Shown: positions 23,482 through 31,358, counted from the first letter of the stretch. The stretch is 34,198 bases of DNA from Alphaproteobacteria bacterium (GCA_020445145.1 JAGRHC010000032.1:1-34198), one strand, 5' to 3'. Made by a program: numbers and translations. The notes: a model not told the origin generated them from the letters alone.

Positions 23482-24699
23482 TTAAGCCACCGCCTGCAAC
23501 GCATGGTTTGTCGCCCAGAGATACTCAAGCACTGATACAAGGCGCTCAATATCCTCAGGAGAATGCGCCGCCGTCGCTGTCAGGCGCAAACGCTCCGTCC
23601 CGCGCGGCACCGTCGGATAATTGATAGGCTGAACATAGATATTATACTCGTTCATCAAAATATCCGTCACCATCCGGCAGCAATTCGGCTCCCCGACGAT
23701 CAGGGGAACAATATGGCTCTCCCCCGGAAGATAGCGCAGCCCGATGCGGTCCAGCCCGCTTTTAAGCAACGTCACATTACGGCGCACACGCTGGCGCTCA
23801 ATATCCGAAATTTTAAGATGCTCAACCGCAGCCCGCGCCGCCGCTGAAACAGCCGGAGGAAGCGCCGTCGTAAAAATAAAGCTCGGCGCATAGGATCGCA
23901 CAGCATCAATCACAGCCGCATCACCGGTAATAAAACCGCCCATCGCGCCATATCCCTTGCCAAACGTCCCCTCGATCATATCGATCCGGTCCATCAGCCC
24001 ACGCTCTTCAGCAACGCCGCCACCACGCGGCCCATACACACCAACGGCATGCACTTCATCAAGATAAGTAAAGGCATTATACTTATCCGCCAGATCACAA
24101 ATCTCTGCGATCGGTGAAATATCGCCTTCCATTGAATACACAGATTCAAAGGCAATAATTTTTGGACGGGAAGGATCAACGCTCCTCAGAAGCGCCTCAA
24201 GATGCTCCATATCATTATGACGATATATAAACTTCTCTTGCTTGCTGTCCTTAATCCCGTGGATCATCGACGCATGGTTCAGCGCATCAGAAAAAATCGC
24301 GCAATGCGGCAACAACTTGCCCAAAGTCCCAAGCGCGCCCTCATTCGCCACATAGCCTGAAGACATCACAAGCCCGGCCTCTTTACCATGCAAATCCGCG
24401 ACAGACTGCTCAAGCTCGACCACATAACGGGTTGTCCCCGAGATATTGCGCGTCCCGCCAGCACCGGCGCCAGAATTCTGCAACGCCTCACGCGCCGCAG
24501 CCAGAACCTTTGGATGCTGCCCCATCCCAAGATAATCGTTATTGCACCAGACCGTCACCTCTTTGGCTGTCCCGTCCGGCATCCGGTAAATCGCACGCGG
24601 AAAATCCCCGACCTTGCGCTCCAGATTGGCAAAATAGCGATAACGCCCTTCCGCCTTCACCTGATCAACACAGCCTTGAAAATGTGATTTATAATCCAT
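23482..24699 (-). CDS. hemA: 5-aminolevulinate synthase
   Basis: The 405-residue PLP enzyme condenses glycine and succinyl-CoA to 5-aminolevulinate, the first step of the C4 haem pathway typical of Alphaproteobacteria. The N-terminus [20 protein letters not shown] matches family members. Key blocks are [51 protein letters not shown] (Asp contacting PLP) and EGTFGKGYG with the PLP Lys248, the same number as in Rhodobacter. Starts further upstream (24792 or 24804) exist but extend beyond the usual N-terminus. No close ribosome-binding site precedes 24699. A TetR gene lies upstream on the same strand, 138 nt away. Confidence 0.97.
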   Translation of the reverse strand: MDYKSHFQGCVDQVKAEGRYRYFANLERKVGDFPRAIYRMPDGTAKEVTVWCNNDYLGMGQHPKVLAAAREALQNSGAGAGGTRNISGTTRYVVELEQSVADLHGKEAGLVMSSGYVANEGALGTLGKLLPHCAIFSDALNHASMIHGIKDSKQEKFIYRHNDMEHLEALLRSVDPSRPKIIAFESVYSMEGDISPIAEICDLADKYNAFTYLDEVHAVGVYGPRGGGVAEERGLMDRIDMIEGTFGKGYGAMGGFITGDAAVIDAVRSYAPSFIFTTALPPAVSAAARAAVEHLKISDIERQRVRRNVTLLKSGLDRIGLRYLPGESHIVPLIVGEPNCCRMVTDILMNEYNIYVQPINYPTVPRGTERLRLTATAAHSPEDIERLVSVLEYLWATNHALQAVA

Positions 24700-24837
24700 G
24701 GTACAACAAGCTTTCTTCAAATGATGTCCGTCATACGCCGGGAAGACAAGTAAAAGCAACCCTTTCTTACCCCGGAGTTTAGAACTTTTCATACCCTCCG
24801 CCAAGACGCCTTGACAAAAGTCATGCGCATGGATGTT

Positions 24838-25431
24838 TTAAAGCCCCAAACTTTGCACAAAATTCTCCGCCCGCCCCAGCGCCTTATCAAGCGCAGCCAT
24901 GGTCTTGGCAAGATCCCGGCTATCATCTTCTTTCCAGACCCGCAGAACCTTGAGATAAAGCCCCGTCAACCCGGCCACCTTGACCGCACCCTTGATCCCG
25001 CTCGTATCAACCCCGGCAGCCTCCAGCATCCAGTTCATCGACCGGCACAAATGCGGAAAAGAAATCACAGCCTGCTTCGGATCACACTTAAAGGACTCCA
25101 GCACCGCGCAAAGACCGCCGCGATAATCATTCAAAGCGTCATACCGGTCCATCAGAATATCAAACAACCGGTCCCGCACACTCGTCGTCTCGTCATAATC
25201 CGAAATATTCTCCAAAACCGCCCGGTCGATCTCCCGCCCCAGCGCCACCAGAATATCGTCCTTATCTTCAAACACGCCGTAAAGAGCCGCAATACTGATC
25301 CCGGCCTCCCGCGCAACATCCCGCAAAGATAGCCCCTCCCAGCCTTTCTCCGCCGCCAGCGCCATCGCAGCCACGATAACCGCATGCCGAATATCTTTTT
25401 CAGAAGCTTTTTTAGCGTTTTTTTCCGCCAT
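24838..25431 (-). CDS. TetR-family transcriptional regulator
   Basis: The 197-residue protein starts MAEKNAKKASEKDIRHAVIV. Its helix-turn-helix, LSLRDVAREAGISIAALYGV followed by FEDKDDILVAL, is classic TetR. The C-terminal ligand domain ends in VAGLTGLYLKVLRVWKEDDS and SRDLAKTMAALDKALGRAEN. That tail faintly recalls the TetR-like protein COQ9, but the intact helix-turn-helix favours a regulator. The ATG at 25431 was chosen over a long upstream frame that runs into the kinase gene. It is divergent from the kinase at 25505, with a palindrome between them, and upstream of hemA on the same strand. It may control itself, the kinase or hemA. Confidence 0.9.
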   Translation of the reverse strand: MAEKNAKKASEKDIRHAVIVAAMALAAEKGWEGLSLRDVAREAGISIAALYGVFEDKDDILVALGREIDRAVLENISDYDETTSVRDRLFDILMDRYDALNDYRGGLCAVLESFKCDPKQAVISFPHLCRSMNWMLEAAGVDTSGIKGAVKVAGLTGLYLKVLRVWKEDDSRDLAKTMAALDKALGRAENFVQSLGL

Positions 25432-25445
25432 GGACTTGGCCTTTG

Positions 25446-25465
25446 CCTGATTTTTGTATATCAGG
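25446..25465. promoter_or_regulatory. Candidate TetR operator
   Basis: CCTGAT-N8-ATCAGG, perfect 6-bp arms in a 20-bp site, located between the tetR ATG (25431) and the kinase ATG (25505). Size and position suit autoregulation by the adjacent TetR protein. Confidence 0.55.
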
Positions 25466-25504
25466 AATAAACTATATTTTGACTCAGCTGACAAGGAAAC
25501 ATAA

Positions 25505-26497
25505 ATGTCCGAACCAACCCTTGGCGTCGTCGCCGTTGGAAATGCGCTTGTTGATGTTCTCACACAAGTCCCCGATGAATTTATCAACGAACAAAGCAGC
25601 AAATACGGCATGGAGCGTGGCGCCATGACATTGATCGACGAGCCCCGCGCCGTCGAGCTCTACAGCCAGATGCCCAAGGGCCTCGAGACATCGGGCGGAA
25701 GCGCCGCCAACACCATGGCCGGGTTTGCCTCCTTCGGTGGCAAGGGCGGATTTATCGGCAAGGTCGCAGATGATGCCTTGGGCCGTGTCTTCACCAAAGA
25801 AATCCGCGATCTGGGCATCGACTACAACACGCAGCCCCTCCTGATGGGCTCAGCCACAGGCCGCTGCATGATCCTCGTCACGCCCGACGCCCACCGCACC
25901 ATGAATACATTTCTCGGCGCCAGCGTCGAGCTCAGCCCGGTCGATGTCGATGAATCCCTGATTTATAACGCGGAAATCACCTATCTCGAAGGCTACCTCT
26001 TCGACCGCCCGCAGGCAAAGGAAGCCTTCATCACCGCCGCCCAATACGCCCACGAAGCAGGCCACCGCGTCGCCCTGACGTTATCAGACCCGTTCTGTGT
26101 CGACCGTCACCGCCACGATTTCCTCAACCTTGTGCAGAACCATGTGGATATCCTGTTTGCAAACGAGGAAGAAATCAAATCTCTCTACCTGCAGGACAAC
26201 TTCGAAGACGCCGCAGCGGCCGTCGACAAACATTGTGAAATCGCCATCCTCACCCGCAGTGAAAAAGGCGCATATATCGTCTCCAAAGGCCAGCACATTG
26301 TCGTCCCCGCAGTCCCTGTGGAAAAAGTTGTCGACACGACAGGCGCAGGCGACCAGTTCGCGGCAGGCTTCCTCTACGGCTTTACGCAAGGAAAATCGCT
26401 GGAAGAATGCGGAAAACTCGGCGCGATAGCCGCTGCTGAAGTCATCAGCCACCTCGGCCCGCGCCCTCTGGTCAAACTCGCAGATATCGCAGCCTGA
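25505..26497 (+). CDS. PfkB-family sugar kinase, adenosine kinase-like
   Basis: The 330-residue protein has the PfkB/ribokinase fold. The N-terminal block GNALVDVLTQV and ETSGGSAANTMAGFASFGGK form the substrate region. The C-terminal PfkB signature is VVDTTGAGDQFAAGFLYG with catalytic Asp283. The absence of a long insertion and the GGSAANT motif fit the adenosine kinase-like kinases common in Alphaproteobacteria; ribokinase or other nucleoside specificity cannot be excluded. AAGGA precedes the ATG at good distance. Its stop TGA lies in a hairpin arm shared with the convergent macro gene. Confidence 0.88.
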   Translation: MSEPTLGVVAVGNALVDVLTQVPDEFINEQSSKYGMERGAMTLIDEPRAVELYSQMPKGLETSGGSAANTMAGFASFGGKGGFIGKVADDALGRVFTKEIRDLGIDYNTQPLLMGSATGRCMILVTPDAHRTMNTFLGASVELSPVDVDESLIYNAEITYLEGYLFDRPQAKEAFITAAQYAHEAGHRVALTLSDPFCVDRHRHDFLNLVQNHVDILFANEEEIKSLYLQDNFEDAAAAVDKHCEIAILTRSEKGAYIVSKGQHIVVPAVPVEKVVDTTGAGDQFAAGFLYGFTQGKSLEECGKLGAIAAAEVISHLGPRPLVKLADIAA

Positions 26498-26508
26498 AAA
26501 AATCAGGC
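26492..26508. terminator. Stop-codon hairpin shared by kinase and macro-domain genes
   Basis: GCCTGA-AAAAA-TCAGGC. The kinase stop TGA (26495-26497) is in the left arm and the macro gene stop TGA (26505-26503) is in the right arm. Both genes end GCC-TGA (Ala-stop). Only five bases separate the two coding regions. No strong T-run follows on either side. Confidence 0.45.
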
Positions 26509-27060
26509 CCCCTTTAAAATAGAAAGCCGCTCCGCAAAAACCTCTTGCGAAGCGGCATTGCTGCAGACAATCCGCACCTCGTCAAAATCCTCGTCAAGCC
26601 GCTCGGTAATCCCCTGAAACATCAGCCGGGCAGAGCGCCCCTTGGGATAACCAAACCCTGCGCCGATATCGGCAAACGCCACGCGGCGCAGCAGCATCGT
26701 ACGTGCCGTCTCCATAATCTTGCGGCACGCGGAAGAAAGATAATGATCCTCACGCTCAAAATCCGATTTAATACGCGGCATAACCCCAAGCAAAATATGC
26801 CGGCACGGCAGCGCAAATCCGGGCAGGGCAAAAACATCCCCGGCAGACGGCCTATAAATATTTTCTAAAATAAAACTATCCAGATCCGTCCCGCTCGCCG
26901 CGGCAATTTTGTGATTAAGATCACCCTCAAAATCAAGCGTACGCGGCACCAGCATCGCAATCGCATCAACCTGCTGCGCGGTGATATCCCCAACAACCAA
27001 AGAAAGTCGCTCCAAAAACGGATTGGAAGGAGCCGCCGGGTTTGCTATCACTATTTCCAT
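26503..27060 (-). CDS. Divergent macro-domain protein
   Basis: The 185-residue protein contains LSLVVGDITAQQVDAIAMLV (residues 19-38), then DLNHKIAAASG, matching the macro domain pattern GDIT---VDAIVNAAN...G----I--AAG. D25 would contact adenine of ADP-ribose. The usual NAAN is replaced by MLVPR, so the distal ribose site is altered. CRHILLGVMPRIK and AFADIGAGFGYPKG correspond to the H-(I/V) strand and the phosphate-binding GxxGxG-type loop region, the latter as GAGFGYP. Macro domains bind or hydrolyse ADP-ribose conjugates; activity here is uncertain. Its start codon overlaps that of the divergent solute-binding gene. An extended -10 lies 6 nt upstream. Confidence 0.72.
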   Translation of the reverse strand: MEIVIANPAAPSNPFLERLSLVVGDITAQQVDAIAMLVPRTLDFEGDLNHKIAAASGTDLDSFILENIYRPSAGDVFALPGFALPCRHILLGVMPRIKSDFEREDHYLSSACRKIMETARTMLLRRVAFADIGAGFGYPKGRSARLMFQGITERLDEDFDEVRIVCSNAASQEVFAERLSILKGA

Positions 27061-28861
27061 GAAACATTATATCACGACGACCCTGGCCTTTTGCTACATA
27101 TTTTTCGCAAGCGCCCAAACCCCCGCGCAAACCTTAACGGAAACAGCGGAGGCAACCACGCCCGTTTACACCGGCCTTGCCATGAACGGCAACCCAAGAC
27201 AAACCGCCACCGATACGCATCTCGATTACGCGAACCCGGACGCCCCCAAAGGCGGAACAATGAAAACCGCCGCCATCGGCAGCTTTGATACGCTAAACCC
27301 CTACTCCCTGAAAAACGTCGCCGCCGAAGGCCTGAACCTCGTCTATGACCGCCTGATGCAGCGCGCGTGGAATGAACCTTTTACGCTCTACCCCCTGATC
27401 GCCAAAAGCGCCGACGTCAGCCCGGACCGCTCGGCCATCACCTTCCACCTGAACCCGGCCGCCCGTTTCAACGACCAAACGCCGATCACAGCGCAGGATG
27501 TAAAATTTTCGTTCGAAACTCTGCGCGAAAAAGGCCGCCCAAACATGCGGCAGGTCTACAAACTTGTCGATACAGCAGAGATAAAAGACCAATACACGAT
27601 CAACTTTACTCTAAAACCCGGGTACGACCGCGAAACAGTCATGATTCTGGCCATGATGCCGGTTCTGTCCGAGAAATGGTGGACGGGACGCGATTTCGAC
27701 GTATCTCTTCTGGAACCGCCAGTCTCTAGCGGCCCTTACAATATCGCCGAAGTCATCCCCGGTCGCCGCGTCATCTACGAACGCAATCCCGACTACTGGG
27801 CCAAAGACCTCATGGTCAATGTTGGCCACTACAACTTCGACCGTATCATCTATGAATATTTCCGCGATGACACCATCGCGCTCGAAGCCTTTAAAAAAGG
27901 AGATTTAAGCCTCCGCCGCGAATGGGATGTCTCCAAATGGGAAAGCGCCTACGCAGACATCAACGCCGAAAAAATAACCAGACTAGCCATTCCGCACCAC
28001 CGCCCCGAGCGCGCCCACGGCCTGATCTTCAACCTCCGCCGCCCGCTCTTTGAAGACATCCGCGTCCGCAAGGCGCTCTCTCTGGCATTCGACGGCGATT
28101 GGGTCGGAAAAAATCTCTACTACGGGCAATTCTCGCGCATCAAAAGCTTCTTCCCGAACTCCGCCCTCGACGGTTCAGGCGAAATCCCCCAATCAACCCT
28201 GGACGCTCTGGCCGGATGGAAGAATGATCTCCCCGCCTCCGTCTTCAGCAAAACACTCGACACAACCGATACACGCCCGCTGCGTGAACGGCTGCGCGAC
28301 GCTTCAGCCCTCCTGAAAGAAGCCGGATGGATCATCAAAGACGGCAAACGGGTCAATGAAAAAAACGGCGAACCACTCGCCTTCGAAATCCTCGTCAGCA
28401 CCCCGCAGGAAGAAAAAATAGCCCTGAACTTCTCCAAATCTCTGGAAACTTTGGGCATAAGTGCCGCCCCGCGCCTGATGGACACCGCCACCTTCCAGAA
28501 CCGCATCAACAACTACGACTACGACATGCTCGCCGACTACTGGCAAAACAGCCTATCCCCAGGCTCCGAGCAAATGGTCTACTGGAGCTGTAACGCGGCG
28601 AAGCAACCGGCCAGTTTTAACTATGCCGGTATATGCAACCCGGCCCTCGATCACTTCGCCAAAACCATCACCGATGCCAAGACGTACGAAGACCTCACAA
28701 GGAATGCACAGGCCATCGACCGTATCCTGCTTTCTGAATACATTTCCGTCCCGCTCTTCTACAAAGGACAGGATTACATCGCCTTCGATAAAAATATCCG
28801 CAGGCCCAACAACACGCCGCTTTACGGAATCGTGACCGAAACATGGTGGATCGAGCCATAA
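27059..28861 (+). CDS. Extracellular solute-binding protein, family 5 (YejA-like)
   Basis: The 600-residue periplasmic binding protein belongs to the peptide/nickel (SBP_bac_5) family. MKHYITTTLAFCYIFFASAQ is a Sec signal peptide. The mature part has LDYANPDAPKGGTMKTAAIG near residue 60, which is typical of YejA-like oligopeptide/microcin C binding proteins. Later blocks are ITFHLNPAARFNDQTPITAQ then DVKFSFE, SSGPYNIAEVIPGRRVIYER, and the C-terminal YISVPLFYKGQDYIAF. No permease or ATPase genes follow, so partners must lie elsewhere. The ATG overlaps the divergent macro gene start; no ribosome-binding site is close, and an upstream in-frame start at 26981 would disrupt the signal peptide. Confidence 0.9.
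   Translation: MKHYITTTLAFCYIFFASAQTPAQTLTETAEATTPVYTGLAMNGNPRQTATDTHLDYANPDAPKGGTMKTAAIGSFDTLNPYSLKNVAAEGLNLVYDRLMQRAWNEPFTLYPLIAKSADVSPDRSAITFHLNPAARFNDQTPITAQDVKFSFETLREKGRPNMRQVYKLVDTAEIKDQYTINFTLKPGYDRETVMILAMMPVLSEKWWTGRDFDVSLLEPPVSSGPYNIAEVIPGRRVIYERNPDYWAKDLMVNVGHYNFDRIIYEYFRDDTIALEAFKKGDLSLRREWDVSKWESAYADINAEKITRLAIPHHRPERAHGLIFNLRRPLFEDIRVRKALSLAFDGDWVGKNLYYGQFSRIKSFFPNSALDGSGEIPQSTLDALAGWKNDLPASVFSKTLDTTDTRPLRERLRDASALLKEAGWIIKDGKRVNEKNGEPLAFEILVSTPQEEKIALNFSKSLETLGISAAPRLMDTATFQNRINNYDYDMLADYWQNSLSPGSEQMVYWSCNAAKQPASFNYAGICNPALDHFAKTITDAKTYEDLTRNAQAIDRILLSEYISVPLFYKGQDYIAFDKNIRRPNNTPLYGIVTETWWIEP
27066..27074 (-). promoter_or_regulatory. Extended -10 promoter of the macro-domain gene
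   Basis: On the minus strand TGATATAAT (27074-27066) is a perfect extended -10 (TGnTATAAT). It lies 5 bases before the ATG at 27060, so transcription should begin on or beside the start codon. No -35 is evident, as often with extended -10 promoters. It lies inside the divergent gene's coding region. Confidence 0.55.
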
Positions 28862-28964
28862 CAACGAACCAAGAGCATGAAAGAAAAGAATTATATTGAG
28901 AAAAGCCGCTACCTTTGCTAAACTTCACCGGAGTTTACTTGCAACAAGCCAAAGATATTTCACC

Positions 28965-29480
28965 ATGATCAAGCGTTTTCCCCTGTTTCTTGCTTTCGCC
29001 CTTATCGTTTCCACGCCAGCTTTCGCTGGGTCCGTCAAAGACAATATCGAGCTCTACGGACAATACTGGCAGCGCGTCAGCACCTCTTCGGCCATTTACC
29101 TTCAAGGCCCGAAGGCCCAACAAATGCTCAACCGTGACATCGCCCGCTGCGTTGTCGAACTGCGCGAACTGGAACGTCTCGGCGCTGTAAAAGACGCCAT
29201 TCCAGCCTACGCCGAAGGCCTCGTTCTCAGTGAAGACGAAGCCAAGCTTGCAGGATGGGACACACCGGAGCGTGACGAAAACCTCTTCGCCGAGCACAGC
29301 GACTATCAGGACTTCGAGGGCTGCATGCTCTCAAAAGGCTGGGAGCGCATTAAATACGTCCCCTTCGACGTTGCGAAAAAATCCCGCGAAGATTACCTGA
29401 GAGCACATATCGACTATCAGAAAAAATATCCGGACAACGAACCCGGTTACCGTTACGACTACGATCATCTGAACAATTAG
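28965..29480 (+). CDS. Small secreted protein of unknown function
   Basis: The 171-residue protein has a signal peptide ending TPAFA before GSVKDNIELYGQYWQRVSTS. The mature part is helical, with two cysteines (IARCVVELRELERLG and DFEGCMLSKGWERIKY) that could pair. The motif F-GCM-SKGW recurs, as I remember it, in small proteobacterial lipoprotein-like proteins of unknown function. The start was placed at MIKRFPLFLAF; the upstream in-frame start at 28896 would hide the signal peptide. No good ribosome-binding site is visible. A strong terminator follows. Confidence 0.72.
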   Translation: MIKRFPLFLAFALIVSTPAFAGSVKDNIELYGQYWQRVSTSSAIYLQGPKAQQMLNRDIARCVVELRELERLGAVKDAIPAYAEGLVLSEDEAKLAGWDTPERDENLFAEHSDYQDFEGCMLSKGWERIKYVPFDVAKKSREDYLRAHIDYQKKYPDNEPGYRYDYDHLNN

Positions 29481-29501
29481 GTCGAAATAGACAGAATACA
29501 A

Positions 29502-29527
29502 AAAATCCCGGTTCAGGCCGGGATTTT
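29502..29527. terminator. Bidirectional Rho-independent terminator
   Basis: AAAATCCCGG (29502-29511), loop TTCAGG, CCGGGATTTT (29518-29527), then CTTTTT. The 10-bp stem serves the secreted-protein gene (plus) and the glycosyltransferase (minus). The latter's last codons and its TGA (29515-29513) are within the hairpin. Confidence 0.85.
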
Positions 29528-30502
29528 CTTTTTAGGCTCATTCTCTTCAAAGGCACGCATCAACGCCTGCTGAACATCGCCCACCCCGAGGGTCTCCATA
29601 AGACAGCCGCACGTGCGGGAGTCATACCCCTCATAAGACGTAAGCTCGTCAAGGCTCTCCGGCGTCGAAACATAAAAAGCCAAAGGACCCCATGGCCGGT
29701 AAACCTGCGGCTTGCTCGGCCCGAATAAACCAAGAACCGGAACCTGGGCCGCCGCCGCGCAATGCATCAAACCGGAATCATTACCGAGATAAAACGAACA
29801 CCGCGCAAGCGCCGCAGCAGCCTCACCGGGATTCCCCTTTGCGATCACATCAATCCCGCGCCCATCCGGCACACGCTCCAAAACAGCGCGCGCCGCCTCT
29901 TCCTCTCCCGGTGCACCAAAAACCGCCACCCGCGCCCCCGGCATTAAGCCATCCGCACCCGTCATCCAGCGCACAATCTCGGCAAACCGCTCAGCCGGCC
30001 ACATTTTTCCTTCCCAGTTCGCCGACGGCCCCACACCAAGAACCGGACCGCCATCAGGAATCAATACAGCGGCCTTTTCCATCTGCGCAGCCGTAAACCA
30101 CAAACGCGGAGCCGGCACATCGGAAAGATTCATCACCTGCGCCATCTGCTCCACCTTATGATTCCCTTGATCAATATGAGGCCCGAACACAAACCGCAAA
30201 CGAGCTCGGATCAACCGCGATACCGCAGAGTTACGCAGATCAACCACCATATCCCAGCGCACCGGAACAACACTCTTCCACAAATCCACCCAATGCCCAT
30301 GACGCTTGCGCTTTTGCAAAGGAATAATCCGCTCCAGCTGTGGATACCCCTCAAACAAGGAAACAACCAGCGGCCCACAGGCAACCGTCACCCGCGCCGA
30401 TGGATAAACCCGCGCTATATAATCCAGCAAACCGGACGATAAAACCGCATCGCCAATCCGGTTAGATGTGATAAACAAGATATGTTTTACTGAGGAATTC
30501 AT
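29513..30502 (-). CDS. Glycosyltransferase family 9 protein (heptosyltransferase-like)
   Basis: The 329-residue protein has the GT9 (GT-B) architecture of LPS heptosyltransferases. The N-terminus ILFITSNRIGDAVLSSGLLD is the acceptor-side Rossmann start. The donor-side half has GVGPSANWEGKMWPAERFAE, YLGNDSGLMHCAAAAQVPVL (ADP-heptose site) and GLFGPSKPQVYRPWG. It probably transfers heptose or a related sugar to lipid A-core at the cytoplasmic membrane face. gmhA at 2934 makes a heptose precursor. The ATG at 30502 lies 7 nt from the divergent ygfZ ATG and lacks a ribosome-binding site. Confidence 0.87.
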   Translation of the reverse strand: MNSSVKHILFITSNRIGDAVLSSGLLDYIARVYPSARVTVACGPLVVSLFEGYPQLERIIPLQKRKRHGHWVDLWKSVVPVRWDMVVDLRNSAVSRLIRARLRFVFGPHIDQGNHKVEQMAQVMNLSDVPAPRLWFTAAQMEKAAVLIPDGGPVLGVGPSANWEGKMWPAERFAEIVRWMTGADGLMPGARVAVFGAPGEEEAARAVLERVPDGRGIDVIAKGNPGEAAAALARCSFYLGNDSGLMHCAAAAQVPVLGLFGPSKPQVYRPWGPLAFYVSTPESLDELTSYEGYDSRTCGCLMETLGVGDVQQALMRAFEENEPKKKIPA

Positions 30503-30509
30503 AAGGACA

Positions 30510-31292
30510 ATGATCGCACAAACACCATTTTTCTCAACCCTGAAAAACCGCGGACTGCTCAGAATTTCTGGCCCCGATGCCCGAAAATTCCTGCAAGGCC
30601 TGATTACCAACGATATTGATAAACTGGACAATCGGCCCTGTATTTACGCCTGCCTCCTGACGCCTCAGGGAAAATTCCTCTACGATTTCTTCATCACAGA
30701 AGAAAACAACATCCTGACCCTCGATTGTGAAGGCGGCCCACGCCTGCAAGCATTGGAAAAACTCCTTGGTATGTACCGCCTGCGCGCGAATGTAGAAATA
30801 AAATCTGAGGACAACACCCCCGTCTACGCCATCCTCCAAGACTCCAATACTCCAATACTCCAGTCCTCCGCCCCCGACCCCCGGCATCCCGACATGGGCG
30901 CCCGCAGCTTCGAAAAACCGCAAAACATCATAGAATCCCCCTTCGAGGCATGGGATAGACATCGCATCAATCTAACCATCCCGGACGGCAGCCGTGACCT
31001 GATCCCACAAAACTCAACCATGGAAGAAGCAAACATGGACGAGCAAAACGCCATCGACTACAACAAAGGATGTTATCTGGGCCAAGAACTCACAGCCCGC
31101 ATGCACTATCGCGGCCTCGGTAAAAAACACTTAAAGACCGTAACGCCGGAATATTTTCAGCTAGAAAATCTTCCGGCCGCCGGAACGATTCTCGAGCAAA
31201 ACGGTCAGACCATCGGCGAAATGCGCTCATCCTGCCAGAATATCGGCTTGGCCTTGCTCAAAGATGCAGCAATAAACCCTCATGAAAACTGA
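30510..31292 (+). CDS. ygfZ: YgfZ-type folate-binding protein (Fe-S cluster maintenance)
   Basis: The 260-residue protein is related to GcvT. Its N-terminal block LRISGPDARKFLQGLITNDI and the C-terminal NKGCYLGQELTARMHYRG (YgfZ signature K-G-C-[YF]-x-G-Q-E) identify it. YgfZ uses tetrahydrofolate and helps maintain certain Fe-S enzymes. The protein is at the short end, ending ALLKDAAINPHEN. Between its two halves, codons near residues 111-118 are made of an 8-bp tandem repeat (30841-30864) whose unit is not a multiple of three. AAGGA lies a few bases before the ATG. It is divergent from the glycosyltransferase gene. Confidence 0.92.
   Translation: MIAQTPFFSTLKNRGLLRISGPDARKFLQGLITNDIDKLDNRPCIYACLLTPQGKFLYDFFITEENNILTLDCEGGPRLQALEKLLGMYRLRANVEIKSEDNTPVYAILQDSNTPILQSSAPDPRHPDMGARSFEKPQNIIESPFEAWDRHRINLTIPDGSRDLIPQNSTMEEANMDEQNAIDYNKGCYLGQELTARMHYRGLGKKHLKTVTPEYFQLENLPAAGTILEQNGQTIGEMRSSCQNIGLALLKDAAINPHEN
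30841..30864 (+). repeat. 8-bp tandem repeat (three units) inside ygfZ
   Basis: ACTCCAAT, ACTCCAAT, ACTCCAGT in tandem. Gain or loss of one unit would shift the ygfZ reading frame. On the minus strand the units read as a spurious YWSIGVLE-type peptide that I have seen in other genomes. Confidence 0.75.
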
Positions 31293-31337
31293 TCTGAAAT
31301 ATTTATTTGTAAAAGAATTTAATCTATGACATCATAA

Positions 31338-31358
31338 TAATTGAACACTGTTCAATTA
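31338..31358. promoter_or_regulatory. Perfect 21-bp palindrome, candidate operator of the KAS III operon
   Basis: Arms TAATTGAACA (31338-31347) and TGTTCAATTA (31349-31358) flank a central C. Ten perfect base pairs per arm make it the best palindrome in the window. A possible -10 CATAAT (31333-31338) abuts it, so a bound repressor would cover the start site. The TTGAACA-TGTTCAA core has the style of TetR-family operators. No regulator gene is adjacent. Confidence 0.7.

Noticed and set aside
24811..24816. TTGACA as a plus-strand promoter -35
   Set aside because: It points into the antisense of the tetR gene and has no -10 at a suitable distance or any downstream plus-strand gene before 25505.
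24838..25431. COQ9 identity for the TetR-like gene
   Set aside because: Only the tail is faintly similar; the N-terminal helix-turn-helix is intact and typical of TetR regulators, and an operator-like palindrome lies upstream.
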